Assembly: GCF_001612885.1 (NCBI RefSeq)
Contig: NZ_BDBH01000012.1
Span: 1-64,000, forward strand
Source: Nocardia harenae NBRC 108248
GTDB lineage: Bacteria; Actinomycetota; Actinomycetes; Mycobacteriales; Mycobacteriaceae
Length of the DNA: 64,000 nt
Reading direction: 5' to 3'
The notes under the pieces are model-generated. The model searched no databases and was not told the DNA's origin. It was given only the letters and a program-made list of their open reading frames with translations. The translations under genes were made by a program, and so were the position numbers. Shown here piece by piece: positions 25,635 to 34,893 of this stretch; the first letter of the stretch is position 1; each line of letters begins with the position of its first letter.

Positions 25635-26719
25635 GGACGAGCGCGCTGCTCTCCCGCGACCCCGGCGCGCCGTTCGAGCCGGCCGAGGTAGAGGTCGATG
25701 AACCGCTGGGCACCGAGATCCTGGTGCGGATCACCGCCTCCGGCGTGTGCCACACCGACCTGATCTCGCGCGCGGCAGGCGCGGCCGACCGGCCGGTGCT
25801 GCTCGGCCACGAGGGCGCGGGCATCGTCGAGGCGGTGGGCCGAGGAGTGACCGACGTGCACCCGGGCGACCACGTGGTGCTCACCTTCCGGCACTGCGGC
25901 CGCTGCCCGAACTGCCTCGCCGACCGTCCGGCCTACTGCCGGAAGGCGACCGCGCTGAACAACTTCGGCCGCCGCGCCGAGGGCGGGCCGCGGGTGACGC
26001 TGGACGGCGCGCCGGTGCTGGACGGGTTCTTCGGACAGTCCAGCCTGGCGGGTTACGCGCTGGCCACGGAGGACAACACCGTCGTCGTCGAGCCGGATAC
26101 CGACCTCGCGCTGGCCGCCCCGCTCGGCTGCGGCTTCCAGACCGGCGCGGGTGCGGTGCTGAACGTGCTGGCCCCCGCACCGGGCGCGCAGCTGGTGATC
26201 TACGGCGCGGGCGCGGTCGGCATGGCCGCGCTGCTGGCCGCGAAAGCGCTGGACGACGTCGCGATCACGGTCGTGGAGACCTCGGCGGCCCGGCGCGCGC
26301 TGGCGCTGCAGCTCGGCGCGCAGGCGGCGCTCGACCCCGCCGAGACCGAGATCCCGCCCGCGATCCGCGAGCTCACCGGCGGCGGCGCCACGCACGCGCT
26401 GGAGACCACCGGCGTCCCGGCCGTGCTCGGCGGTGCCGTGGCGGCGCTGGCGACCGGCGCCACGGTGGTCGCGGTCGGGCTCGGGCAGGGCGTGCCGCCG
26501 GTGGACCTGGGTGACCTGGTGCTGAACGGCAAGTCGATCCGCGGCTGCCTGGCGGGCGACTCCATTCCGCAGGTCTTCATTCCGCGGCTGCTGCGCCGGC
26601 ACCGGGAGGGACGTTTGCCGCTGGAACGGCTGGTTACCACCTACCCGTACGCCGAGATCGAGGCGGCGCTGGCGGCGCAGCGCGCTGGTGACGTGGTGAA
26701 ACCGGTGCTCCTCTGGTGA
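25631..26719 (+). CDS. Zinc-dependent alcohol dehydrogenase (aryl/benzyl-alcohol dehydrogenase-like)
   Basis: 362 residues from GTG 25631. Catalytic zinc ligands are Cys in SGVCHTD and His-Glu in LGHEGAGIVE; the structural zinc site has four Cys in CGRCPNCLADRPAYC. The Rossmann motif is YGAGAVGMAALLAAK, with an acidic residue after strand 2 (VVETSAA) indicating NAD. The 21-residue lobe and overall length resemble class III/aryl-alcohol dehydrogenases. Made together with the GXWXG protein and controlled by the divergent TetR; probable role is oxidation of an alcohol or reduction of an aldehyde in a xenobiotic or lipid pathway. Confidence 0.9.
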   Translation: MRTSALLSRDPGAPFEPAEVEVDEPLGTEILVRITASGVCHTDLISRAAGAADRPVLLGHEGAGIVEAVGRGVTDVHPGDHVVLTFRHCGRCPNCLADRPAYCRKATALNNFGRRAEGGPRVTLDGAPVLDGFFGQSSLAGYALATEDNTVVVEPDTDLALAAPLGCGFQTGAGAVLNVLAPAPGAQLVIYGAGAVGMAALLAAKALDDVAITVVETSAARRALALQLGAQAALDPAETEIPPAIRELTGGGATHALETTGVPAVLGGAVAALATGATVVAVGLGQGVPPVDLGDLVLNGKSIRGCLAGDSIPQVFIPRLLRRHREGRLPLERLVTTYPYAEIEAALAAQRAGDVVKPVLLW

Positions 26720-26736
26720 GCAAGTTGTTACGTTGC

Positions 26737-26747
26737 TTAACAGTTAA
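26737..26747. promoter_or_regulatory. AT-rich promoter region with palindrome TTAAC-a-GTTAA
   Basis: The 48-bp gap before the MMPL gene is strikingly AT-rich for this window (GTTGTTACGTTGCTTAACAG then TTAATTTTCTG). It contains a 5-base perfect inverted repeat around one base (26737-26747), a plausible repressor site on a promoter that is separate from the dehydrogenase operon. Confidence 0.4.
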
Positions 26748-26767
26748 TTTTCTGAAATAGTGGCGCC

Positions 26768-28861
26768 GTGCGTTTCTGGGACCGGTACGCGGCCGTGGTT
26801 TCCGCGAAGAAGTCATGGCTGCTGCTGGTGGCGCTGCTGCTGGCGGGCATTGCCGCCATCGGGCTGATCGGCTCGAACGACTCGGCGGGGCAGGCGCCGA
26901 ACTCGCTGCCGGACAGCGCCGAGTCGGCACGGGCCGCCGCCGCGCTCGACGAGTTCCCCGGCGCCGATGTGGCCGCGGCCATCGCGGTGGTCACCCGGAC
27001 CAATGACGGGGAGCTCACCGAAGCCGACCTGGCCGCGGCGGGCGCGGCGCTGGACCGGATGCGCGGGACGAGCGCGGCCCGTCCCGATGGCCCACCGACG
27101 CCGATCATCCCGGCCCCGGACGGGAGAGCGGCGCTCGGCCAGGTGCCGGTGGACGCCGCGCTCAACGGCTTCGCGCTCACCGACGCGGTCGCCGAGCTGC
27201 GCACCGCGGCCGGGGAGGGGCTACCCGCGGAGCTGATTGTGCAGGTCACCGGCGGTCCCGCCTTCGGCGCCGATATCGCCGACTCCTTCTCCGGCGCCAA
27301 TGTCACGCTGCTCGCGGTGACCGCGCTCGTGGTCGCGGTCCTGCTCATCGTGACCTACCGCTCGCCGGTGCTCTGGCTGGTGCCGCTGCTGGTGGTCGGG
27401 CTGGCCGACCGGGTGGCGACCTCCGTCGGCACGGGGCTGGCGGAACTCACCGGGCTCAGCTTCGACGGCTCCACCTCCGGCATCACCAGCGTGCTGGTCT
27501 TCGGCGCGGGCACGAATTACGCGCTGCTGCTGGTCTCCCGCTACCGGGACGAGCTGCACCGGCACGCCGACCACAGGGAGGCGCTGCGCCGGGCCGTGCG
27601 CCGCGCGGGCCCGGCCATCCTGGCCAGCAATGCCACGGTGGTGCTCGCGCTGCTGGTGCTGCTGCTCGCGGTGCTGCCGAACACCCGCAGCCTCGGCGCG
27701 CTCGCCGCCGCCGGGCTGGTGGTGGCGGCGGTCTTCGTGCTCGGCGCGCTGCCCCCGGCGCTCGCGCTCTGCGGGCGGAAGGTGTTCTGGCCCTTCGTGC
27801 CGCAGGTCGACGAGCGGGACAGCGCTACCGAGGGGATCTGGCACCGGGTGGCCGCCGGGGTGGTGCGCAAGCCGGTGCTGGTGGCGGGGACCGCGATCAC
27901 CGCGCTGGTGCTCTGCGCGCTGGCGCTGCTCGGCGCGCAGGTCGGGCTCTCGCAGACCGAGCAGTTCCGGGTCAGCGCGGAGTCGGTGGACGGGTTCGAC
28001 GCGCTCGCCGAGCACTTCCCCTCCGGCGCGGCCGACCCGACCACCGTGGTCGCCAGGGCCGAGGCAGCCGATGCGGTGCAGCGTGCGCTGGAAGGTGTCG
28101 ACGGGGTGGATCGGGTGACCGCCGCCGGGGACTCCGATACCGGGCTGCGGCGATGGAGCGTGGTGCTGGAAGCCGCGCCCGCCTCGGACGAGGCCTTCGC
28201 GACGGTGGAGCGGCTGCGGACAGCGGTCGCTGAAATCCCGGATGCCGAACCGCTCGTCGGCGGCAGCGACGCCGAGGCGCTCGACGTCCGCGATGCCGCG
28301 CAGCGCGATCAGAAGGTGGTCATCCCGCTGATCCTGGCGGTGGTCTTCCTGGTGCTGCTCGCGCTGCTGCGCGCGGTGCCCGCGGCGGTGCTGCTGGTGG
28401 CGGTGACGGTGCTCAGCGCGCTGGCCGCGCTCGGCGTGGGCAGCCTGCTCAGCATCCACGTCTTCGGCTTCCCGGCCTTCGACACCAATACCCCGCTCTT
28501 CGCCCTGCTCTTCCTGGTGGCGCTCGGCGTGGACTACACCATCTTCCTGGTGACCCGCGCGCAGGAGGAGACGCCGGAGCACGGCACCACCGACGGCATG
28601 GTGCGTGCGGTGGCCGCCACCGGCGCGGTGATCACCAGCGCGGGCGTGGTGCTCGCCGCGGTGTTCTGCGTGCTCGGGGTGCTGCCGCTGATCACGCTGA
28701 CCCAGCTCGGGATCGTGGTCGGCATCGGCATCCTGCTCGACACCTTCCTGGTGCGCACGGTGGTGATCCCGGCGCTCTTCGCGATCACCGGGCGCCGCGT
28801 CTGGTGGCCGAACGCGCTGTCGCGCAGTACTGCCCGGCCGGAGCCGGTGGGCGGCTCCTGA
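26768..28861 (+). CDS. MMPL-family RND transporter
   Basis: 697 residues from GTG 26768. It has the MmpL layout: one N-terminal membrane helix (SWLLLVALLLAGIAAIGLIG), an extracellular domain, five helices, a second extracellular domain (about 390-510), and six C-terminal helices. The proton-relay type motif SVLVFGAGTNYALLLVSRYR lies in the first MMPL domain and FLVALGVDYTIFLVTRAQEE in the second, matching the D-Y pairs of MmpL3-like proteins. Members export lipids, glycolipids or siderophores, or act as drug pumps. At about 700 residues it belongs to the shorter subgroup without large cytoplasmic tails. Confidence 0.9.
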   Translation: MRFWDRYAAVVSAKKSWLLLVALLLAGIAAIGLIGSNDSAGQAPNSLPDSAESARAAAALDEFPGADVAAAIAVVTRTNDGELTEADLAAAGAALDRMRGTSAARPDGPPTPIIPAPDGRAALGQVPVDAALNGFALTDAVAELRTAAGEGLPAELIVQVTGGPAFGADIADSFSGANVTLLAVTALVVAVLLIVTYRSPVLWLVPLLVVGLADRVATSVGTGLAELTGLSFDGSTSGITSVLVFGAGTNYALLLVSRYRDELHRHADHREALRRAVRRAGPAILASNATVVLALLVLLLAVLPNTRSLGALAAAGLVVAAVFVLGALPPALALCGRKVFWPFVPQVDERDSATEGIWHRVAAGVVRKPVLVAGTAITALVLCALALLGAQVGLSQTEQFRVSAESVDGFDALAEHFPSGAADPTTVVARAEAADAVQRALEGVDGVDRVTAAGDSDTGLRRWSVVLEAAPASDEAFATVERLRTAVAEIPDAEPLVGGSDAEALDVRDAAQRDQKVVIPLILAVVFLVLLALLRAVPAAVLLVAVTVLSALAALGVGSLLSIHVFGFPAFDTNTPLFALLFLVALGVDYTIFLVTRAQEETPEHGTTDGMVRAVAATGAVITSAGVVLAAVFCVLGVLPLITLTQLGIVVGIGILLDTFLVRTVVIPALFAITGRRVWWPNALSRSTARPEPVGGS

Positions 28862-28896
28862 CCGCCGTGCGGTGGCGCGCAGCCGGGCAGCCGCGC

Positions 28897-30156
28897 TCAG
28901 CCCGGCGGCCGGCCGACCCCGTGCCAGCGCAGCAGCTCCAGCGCCACCGCCACGTGCACGGAGTTCGAGGCGAGCGGCCGGGGGAGCAGCTCGTCGGCGC
29001 GGGCGAGCCTGCGCAGCAGGGTGTTCCGGTGCGTGTAGAGCCGGGTCGCCGCGCGCGAGGCATTGCACTGCTCCTGCACGAAGGTGAGCACCGAATCGCG
29101 CAGCTCCCGGCTGGCGTCGGCGAAGCCACCGAGCGTCTGCTGCACGAACCGCGCCGCCTGGTCGGTGTTCTCCGCGAGTAAGGCGGTGAGCTGCACGGCG
29201 GCGAAATCGGCGAGCCTGCGGTCCGGCAGCCGGGCCAGCACCCGCTGGGTGGCGAGCGCGTCCTGGTGCCCGAGCCGGAACCCCGCCAGCCCGAAAGCCC
29301 GTGAGCCGATGGCGATCCGCACCCCGGGCAGCTCGTCCAGCGCCGCGCCGAGAATGGCGGGATCGGGCACCGAGGGGCCGGGCACCCAGAGCCACAGCGT
29401 GGCCGCGGAGTGCGGCACCGCGAGCACCTCCGGCGCGCCGACCGAGCGGGCGAAGGCCTGGGCCACGGCGGCGGCGGGCAGTTCGGCGCCGTCGGTCCAG
29501 GCGATGGCGGCGGTGTGGTGCCGGTCCAGTTGGTAGCCGAGCCGGCTGCCTGCGTCGGCGATATCGGCCTGGTCGCCGTTGAGCAGCCGGGTGACGAGCT
29601 CGCGGCGCGCGGGGTCGATGCCCTGGTCCAGCGCGGCGCGCTCGACGGTCACCACGGTCACCAGCGCCTCGATGATGCCGTCGATGTAGCGGGCGATGGA
29701 GGCCGCGGTCACCTCCAGCACCTCCTGGAGTTCCTGTGGGTTCGAGGTGATGTCGAAGACGATGGCCATCCAGCGCTGCCAGGCGACGGTCTGTCCGGCC
29801 CGGTACGCCTCCAGCGCCGATTCGTTCAGTCCGAGCCGGGCGGCGCCGCGGGCCAGGTCGAGCTGCTCCTGGTCCAGCGCCACCGGGACCGGGGCGCCGG
29901 GATCACGGATATTGGCGGTGGCCCAGTGCAGCATGTTCGCCCGGTTCACCCGGCGCACCGCGGCCATGAGCAGCGGATCCTCGGCGTAGGGGCGGATGCC
30001 GTCGGCGGCGAGGGTCGCGGAGTGCAGCTCCTCCAGCCACTCCGGCGGCACGGTGAGCGCGAGTTCCGCGCCCTGCCGGATCAACTCCCGCGCCCGTGCC
30101 GAAGGTTGCCGTACACCCGAGCCGACCGCCGATCCCACCGGTGCATTGTGCACCAT
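28897..30156 (-). CDS. PucR/CdaR-type regulator with C-terminal HTH_30
   Basis: 419 residues from ATG 30156. The N-terminal two thirds is an all-helical sensor-like domain and a GGDEF-like CdaR domain (RRELVTRLLNGDQADIADAG to about residue 330). The C-terminal helix-turn-helix is LTFVQEQCNASRAATRLYTH followed by RNTLLRRLARADELL. It is divergent from a second regulator of the same class, 103 bp away. Nocardia and relatives have dozens of such genes of unknown targets. It converges on the MMPL gene. Confidence 0.85.
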   Translation of the reverse strand: MVHNAPVGSAVGSGVRQPSARARELIRQGAELALTVPPEWLEELHSATLAADGIRPYAEDPLLMAAVRRVNRANMLHWATANIRDPGAPVPVALDQEQLDLARGAARLGLNESALEAYRAGQTVAWQRWMAIVFDITSNPQELQEVLEVTAASIARYIDGIIEALVTVVTVERAALDQGIDPARRELVTRLLNGDQADIADAGSRLGYQLDRHHTAAIAWTDGAELPAAAVAQAFARSVGAPEVLAVPHSAATLWLWVPGPSVPDPAILGAALDELPGVRIAIGSRAFGLAGFRLGHQDALATQRVLARLPDRRLADFAAVQLTALLAENTDQAARFVQQTLGGFADASRELRDSVLTFVQEQCNASRAATRLYTHRNTLLRRLARADELLPRPLASNSVHVAVALELLRWHGVGRPPG

Positions 30157-30259
30157 CGTGCGCCCGATGCGGTGCGGAATCGATCTTGGCTGCACCGGAT
30201 GATCACGGAATGATAAATGGTCTTCGCGGGCGCGCGGGATTCCCGCCGGAGAGGACGGT

Positions 30260-31510
30260 ATGACCATCGAACAGCACGTCGTCGAGCGCGATCTGGTGGT
30301 CTCCGGCCGCCCCGCCTCCACCCATCTCGGCGATGTCCGCAGCATGTCGCGGCAGGTGGTCCGGCACTTCGTCAGCACCATGGTGACCTGCGGCACGCTG
30401 CCGGGCGAGGCGATCAGCGGCGACGTCACCGCCGTCACCCGGGTGTGCCTGGAACTCGCCGCGCAGATGCTGGACGGCGACTCCTCGCCGGAGAAGTCCG
30501 ACCGGCTGCGCGCGGCCGCCACCGAGTGGGCGCGCGAGGGCATCCCGATCGACACCATCCACCACGCGGTGCACGAGGGGCTGAAGATGGCCTTCGACCG
30601 GATCAGCGCGCAGGCCACCGCCCGCGACTACCAGTCCATGGTGGATATCGCCCGCCGCTTCCTCGATATCGTGGACAGCATCACCTCCACCGTTTCGCTG
30701 GCCTACGTGCGGGAGCTGCGCAGCGTGGTGAACGAGCACCACACGGCGGTGCACACGCTCACCTCCGCGCTGCTCGGCGGGAACAGCACCTCGACCATGG
30801 CGCGCGAATGCGGGATCGCGGTGGCGGATTCGTACCACGTGCTCGCGCTCGCCGTGCCGCCGCACCGCGACGAGTCCGACCCGGCGCTGGACAGCGCCGT
30901 CGTGGCCCGCCGCAAGCTGCGCCGGGTACAGGCGGAGCTGGCGCGCCGCTGCGGCGACCACGCGCTCGCGCTGCTCAGCGTGGACGGCGGCACCGTGCTC
31001 ATCCCGGAGGAGCACTTCGACCCGGAGCGCGGCGGCGAGTTCGTCGAGCAGCTCTCGGCCGCGGCCCAGGTGCCGATCCGGGCGACCCTGGTGCCGAGCG
31101 CCACCGACGACATTCCGCAGTCCGCGGACCGGGCGCACGAGCTGCTCGACATCGTGCAGCGGCTGGACCTGGTCGGCGGGCTCTACCGGTTCGGCGATCT
31201 GGCGCTCGAGTACCAGCTCACCCGGCCGGGCCCGGCCAGGGCCAGCCTCGGCGCGGTGCTCGACCCGCTGGACGACAGCCCCGAGCTGCTGGAGACGCTG
31301 CGCGTGCACATCAGCAACAACCTGAACCGGCAGCGCACCGCGCGGGTGCTCTACGTGCACGCCAACACCATCGACCACCGCTTCAAACGCATCGGCCAGC
31401 TCACCGGCTTCGATCCGGGAGAGGTGAAGGGCCTCTGGTACCTGCGGTCGGCGCTGGTGGCGCGGAGCTACCGGACGGGTGCGGGCGGCGAACCGGCCCG
31501 CACCCGCTGA
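30260..31510 (+). CDS. PucR/CdaR-type regulator with C-terminal HTH_30
   Basis: 416 residues from ATG 30260 preceded by GGAGAGGA. The N-terminal region (about 20-160) resembles the RsbRD-type helical domain found in this class (TIHHAVHEGLKMAFDRI). A CdaR GGDEF-like domain follows, then the helix-turn-helix at the end: HISNNLNRQRTARVLYVHAN then TIDHRFKRIGQLTGFDPGE. It is a paralogue in architecture of the divergent gene, and both share one 103-bp promoter region, so cross-regulation is plausible. Confidence 0.85.
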   Translation: MTIEQHVVERDLVVSGRPASTHLGDVRSMSRQVVRHFVSTMVTCGTLPGEAISGDVTAVTRVCLELAAQMLDGDSSPEKSDRLRAAATEWAREGIPIDTIHHAVHEGLKMAFDRISAQATARDYQSMVDIARRFLDIVDSITSTVSLAYVRELRSVVNEHHTAVHTLTSALLGGNSTSTMARECGIAVADSYHVLALAVPPHRDESDPALDSAVVARRKLRRVQAELARRCGDHALALLSVDGGTVLIPEEHFDPERGGEFVEQLSAAAQVPIRATLVPSATDDIPQSADRAHELLDIVQRLDLVGGLYRFGDLALEYQLTRPGPARASLGAVLDPLDDSPELLETLRVHISNNLNRQRTARVLYVHANTIDHRFKRIGQLTGFDPGEVKGLWYLRSALVARSYRTGAGGEPARTR

Positions 31511-31535
31511 AGCCGGGCGCTCGGAGACACCGCGC

Positions 31536-32288
31536 TCAGGGGCGCTGCTGCCCGGTCTCGATCGTCGGCAGCACCGCCGTCGCCTCCGGGTCCACGCCCG
31601 GCTCCTCGGCGTCGCCGCGGCCGCGGAAGCGCTTGACCATCTCCCAGATGATCGGCAGCACCGAGAGCAGCACGATGAGCAGGAAGATCAGGTCGACGTG
31701 CTCGCGGATGAAGGCGATCTGCCCGAGCAGGTAGCCGAGCAGCGTCACGCCGGAGCCCCAGAGCACGCCGCCGATCACGTTGTAGGTCAGGAAGACCGGG
31801 TAGTTCATCCGCGCGGCGCCCGCGACCAGCGGCGCGAAGGTGCGCACGAAGGGCACGAAGCGGGCGAGCACGATGGTGATCGGGCCGTGCTTGTCGAAGA
31901 ACGCCGACGCCTCGACGATGTACTTCTTCTTGAAGATCCTGGCGTCGTCGCTCTTGAACAGCTTGAGGCCGCCGCCCCGGCCGATCGAGTACCCCACCTG
32001 ATCGCCAAGGATGGCGGCGATCGGGATGAGGACCAGCAGCAGCCAGATCGGCGCGAACGGCTCGATATCGGCGGACTTGCCCGCGACGATCAGCCCCGCG
32101 GTGAAGAGCAGCGAGTCGCCCGGCAGCAGTGGGAAGAGCAGCCCGGACTCGATGAACACCACCACGAGCAGCCCGATCAGCATCCAGGTGCCGAACGAGT
32201 TGAGCAGGTTCACCGGGTCGAGGAACCCGGGCAGCAGCGCCAGATTCGTCACATCGGCGGCCAGAACGGTTTCGGGGATCGAAAGCAC
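31536..32288 (-). CDS. DedA family membrane protein
   Basis: 250 residues. The DedA signature is present: VFIESGLLFPLLPGDSLLF, a re-entrant-like segment GDQVGYSIGRGGG, and the second conserved region RFVPFVRTFAPLVAG, with Arg/Glu residues placed as in E. coli DedA/YqjA. DedA proteins flip or translocate lipid carriers such as undecaprenyl phosphate and need proton motive force. The C-terminal 30 residues are acidic and Pro-rich. It converges on the PucR-type gene and is divergent from the CNNM pair. Confidence 0.88.
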   Translation of the reverse strand: MLSIPETVLAADVTNLALLPGFLDPVNLLNSFGTWMLIGLLVVVFIESGLLFPLLPGDSLLFTAGLIVAGKSADIEPFAPIWLLLVLIPIAAILGDQVGYSIGRGGGLKLFKSDDARIFKKKYIVEASAFFDKHGPITIVLARFVPFVRTFAPLVAGAARMNYPVFLTYNVIGGVLWGSGVTLLGYLLGQIAFIREHVDLIFLLIVLLSVLPIIWEMVKRFRGRGDAEEPGVDPEATAVLPTIETGQQRP

Positions 32289-32422
32289 GAGGCCACCGTA
32301 CCGAATACCGGAACGATCGATCCGCCCCGATCGGGCCCGAGGTTCGCCCCGAGGCTGCCCCTGGCCTGGCTGCGGACACTCCGCTCGGCGTCGCGCACCC
32401 GGGACGACTGGGCGATATGCCC

Positions 32423-32451
32423 TATTCTGGTGGCGTTGCCGCCTGGCGGCA
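32423..32451 (+). promoter_or_regulatory. Probable promoter (-10 TATTCT) with palindrome for the CNNM operon
   Basis: TATTCT at 32423-32428 fits an actinobacterial -10; the perfect palindrome TGCCGCC-t-GGCGGCA follows at 32437-32451, just at or after the expected transcription start. Such a site overlapping the start point fits a repressor; a 5-bp hairpin is also possible in the RNA leader. Confidence 0.45.
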
Positions 32452-32482
32452 CTCCCCGCAGATTCTCGAGCGAAAGCAGGTC

Positions 32483-32557
32483 ATGAAGCGCCGTACGCGC
32501 CGTCGAAAACCCGTTCCGCCCCGGCTCCGGCCCGAATCCGGAGCACGCCGATGCTGA
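32483..32557 (+). CDS. Putative Arg/Pro-rich leader peptide upstream of CNNM gene
   Basis: A 24-codon frame begins at ATG 32483 after an AGCAGG box and reads MKRRTRRRKPVPPRLRP then ESGARRC, with TGA at 32555-32557. It overlaps the start codon of the CNNM gene (32551), so ribosomes finishing the leader would be at the main start site. Ten of 24 residues are Arg or Lys and four of the first 17 are Pro. It lies about 45 bases after the presumed transcription start. It resembles in kind the MgtL leader of Salmonella mgtA, whose Arg/Pro codons sense magnesium and proline, but there is no evidence of homology. It may be only a chance frame. Confidence 0.35.
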   Translation: MKRRTRRRKPVPPRLRPESGARRC

Positions 32558-33885
32558 CCGCCGCGACCATCGCGCTCGGCATCGTGGTCGTGCTGGCCAT
32601 CACCGCACTGACCGGCTACTTCGTCGCCCAGGAATTCGCCTACATGGCCGTGGATCGCTCCCGGCTGACGGCGCGGGCGGCAGGCGGGGACACCAGCGCG
32701 GAGCGCGCGCTCACCGTCACCCGCCGCACCTCCTTCATGCTCTCCGGCGCCCAGCTCGGCATCACCGTCACCGGCCTGCTGGTCGGTTACGTCGCGGAGC
32801 CGCTCATCGGCCGCGGGATCGGCGAGCTGTTCGGCGGGGCCGCGATCGCGGTCGGCGTCGGCGCGGTCGCCGCGGTGGCCTTCTCCACCGTCGTGCAGAT
32901 GGTCTTCGGCGAGCTCTTCCCCAAGAACCTGGCCATCGCGAAGCCGGAGCCGGTGGCGCGCGCGCTGGCGCTCTCCACCACCTGGTACCTGCGGCTCTTC
33001 GGCTGGCTGATCACGCTCTTCGACGCCGCCTCCAACCTGCTGCTGCGGCTGCTCCGGATCGAGCCGGTGCACGACGTCGAGCACTCGGCCACCACCCGCG
33101 ACCTGGCGCACATCGTCGCCGAGTCGCGGGACGCCGGGGAGCTGCCGCCGCGGCTCTCGGTGCTGCTCGACCGGATGCTCGACTTCCCGACCCGCACCGC
33201 CGAGCACGCCATGGTGCCGCGGCCACGGGTGGACACGGTGAACGCCGACGACCCGGTGCTGGAGGTGCGCGCGCTCATGGGCCGCGGCCACACCAGGTAC
33301 CCGGTGATCGGGCCGACCAGCGACGACCTCATCGGCATCGTGCACCTGCCCGACCTGCTCGCCGACACCGTGGCGGGCACCGCGGGCGCCGTGGCGCGGC
33401 CCGCGGTGGTGGTCCCGGAGACGCTGCCGCTCACCGAGGTGCTCGACCGGCTGGTCGCCGCGGGCGAGCAGATGGCGCTGGTGGTGGACGAGTACGGCGG
33501 CTTCGCCGGGCTGGTCACCGTCGAGGACATGGCCGAGGAGCTGGTCGGCGAGCTCTCCGACGAGCACGACCCCGCGGTCGACCCGGCCACCGTGCGCCGG
33601 GTGGACGGCGGCTGGGCGCTGCCCGGTGACATCCACCTGGACGAGGCCGAGCGGGTGCTGGAGCGGCCGCTCCCGGCGGGCGACTACGAGACGCTGGCCG
33701 GGCTGGTCATCACCGCGCACGGCGGGCTGCCCGCGGTGGGCGAGACCATCGAGGTGCCGCTGCCCGCCGAACACGACCCGCTGCGCCCCGATCCCGAGCG
33801 GGCGCTGCTGCGGGCCGAGGTGGTCGCCATCGGCAAGCATGTGCCCTCGGCGCTCTTCGTGAAGGTGGTGGCCTCCGATGGATGA
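32551..33885 (+). CDS. CNNM/CorC family protein with DUF21, CBS pair and CorC_HlyC domain
   Basis: 444 residues from ATG 32551 (GGAG 8 bases upstream). Residues 1-190 form the DUF21 transmembrane domain with the family motif QLGITVTGLLVGYVAEPLIG and VFGELFPKNLAIAKPE. A CBS pair follows (about 205-330; HAMVPRPRVDTV, then MALVVDEYGGFAGLVTVEDM), then the CorC_HlyC domain to the end. CNNM proteins are magnesium transporters or regulators of magnesium/cobalt efflux. The next gene, a shorter paralogue, overlaps by 8 bp, as in the Rv1842c-Rv1841c-like pairs of mycobacteria; they may form a heterodimer. Confidence 0.9.
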   Translation: MLTAATIALGIVVVLAITALTGYFVAQEFAYMAVDRSRLTARAAGGDTSAERALTVTRRTSFMLSGAQLGITVTGLLVGYVAEPLIGRGIGELFGGAAIAVGVGAVAAVAFSTVVQMVFGELFPKNLAIAKPEPVARALALSTTWYLRLFGWLITLFDAASNLLLRLLRIEPVHDVEHSATTRDLAHIVAESRDAGELPPRLSVLLDRMLDFPTRTAEHAMVPRPRVDTVNADDPVLEVRALMGRGHTRYPVIGPTSDDLIGIVHLPDLLADTVAGTAGAVARPAVVVPETLPLTEVLDRLVAAGEQMALVVDEYGGFAGLVTVEDMAEELVGELSDEHDPAVDPATVRRVDGGWALPGDIHLDEAERVLERPLPAGDYETLAGLVITAHGGLPAVGETIEVPLPAEHDPLRPDPERALLRAEVVAIGKHVPSALFVKVVASDG

Positions 33886-34885
33886 CCCGCTGCTCGTCGC
33901 GCTCGTCACCACGGGGCTGATCGCCGCGAGCGCGTTCTTCGTGGCGGTGGAGTTCGCGCTGATCGCGGCGCGGCGCAACCGGCTGGAGGACGCCGCGGCG
34001 CACAGCCGCGCGGCCCGCGCCGCGCTGCGCAGCGCCACCGAGCTGTCGGTCCTGCTGGCCGGGTCGCAGCTCGGCATCACGGTCTGCACGCTGGCGCTCG
34101 GCGCCATCACCAAGCCGGCGGTGCACCACTGGATCACCCCGGGGCTGGAGGCGATCGGCGCGCCGTCGGGGCTCGCCGACGCGGGCGGCTTCGTGCTGGC
34201 GCTCTTCATCGTCACCTTCCTGCACCTGGTGATCGGCGAGATGGCGCCGAAGTCGTGGGCCATCGCGCACCCGGAGCGCTCGGCGATCCTGCTGGCGATT
34301 CCCATGCGCGGCTTCATGTGGTTCACCCGGCCGCTGATCGCGGCGCTGAACCGGCTGGCCAACCGCTGCCTGCGGCTGGTCGGGGTGCAGCCGGTGGACG
34401 AGGTCGCGGCCGGGCAGGACCCGGAGGCGCTGCGGCACCTGCTCGAGCACTCCGCCACGGTCGGCGCGCTCGACCCGCACGACCACCGCAGGCTCGCCGC
34501 CGCGCTGGAGCTGGAGGACCGGACCGTCGGTGACATGGTCGACGCCGGGGCCGAGCTGAGCTCGGTCCCCGCGGACGCCGAGCCGGCCCGGATCCGCGAC
34601 CGGGCGCGCGCCGCCGGGCACCTGCGGCTGCTGGTCACCGAGGACGGCGCGATCACCGGCGTGGTCCACGCCAGGGACACGCTCTGTGCCCCGGACGGCG
34701 CCCGCGCCCGCGATCTCATGCGGCCGGTGCCGGTGCTCACCGCGCAGACCCCGGCCTACCAGGTGCTGCAGACGCTGCAGGATTCGCGCAACCACCTCGC
34801 CCTCGTCTACCGGGACGAGCGGCTGCTCGGCGTGATCACGCTGACCGACATCCTGCGCGAGCTCATGCCGACCAGGGCGGCCTGA
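33878..34885 (+). CDS. CNNM family protein without CorC_HlyC domain
   Basis: 335 residues from ATG 33878, overlapping the first CNNM gene by 8 bp. It has the DUF21 domain (VEFALIAARRNRLEDAA, SQLGITVCTLALGAITKP, VIGEMAPKSWAIAHPERSAI) and two CBS motifs ending LLGVITLTDILRELMP, but stops there, with no CorC_HlyC domain. The tight coupling and the missing domain suggest that it works as one chain of a pair with the preceding protein. A strong bidirectional terminator lies 9 bp downstream. Confidence 0.88.
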   Translation: MDDPLLVALVTTGLIAASAFFVAVEFALIAARRNRLEDAAAHSRAARAALRSATELSVLLAGSQLGITVCTLALGAITKPAVHHWITPGLEAIGAPSGLADAGGFVLALFIVTFLHLVIGEMAPKSWAIAHPERSAILLAIPMRGFMWFTRPLIAALNRLANRCLRLVGVQPVDEVAAGQDPEALRHLLEHSATVGALDPHDHRRLAAALELEDRTVGDMVDAGAELSSVPADAEPARIRDRARAAGHLRLLVTEDGAITGVVHARDTLCAPDGARARDLMRPVPVLTAQTPAYQVLQTLQDSRNHLALVYRDERLLGVITLTDILRELMPTRAA

Positions 34886-34893
34886 CAGCGAAA

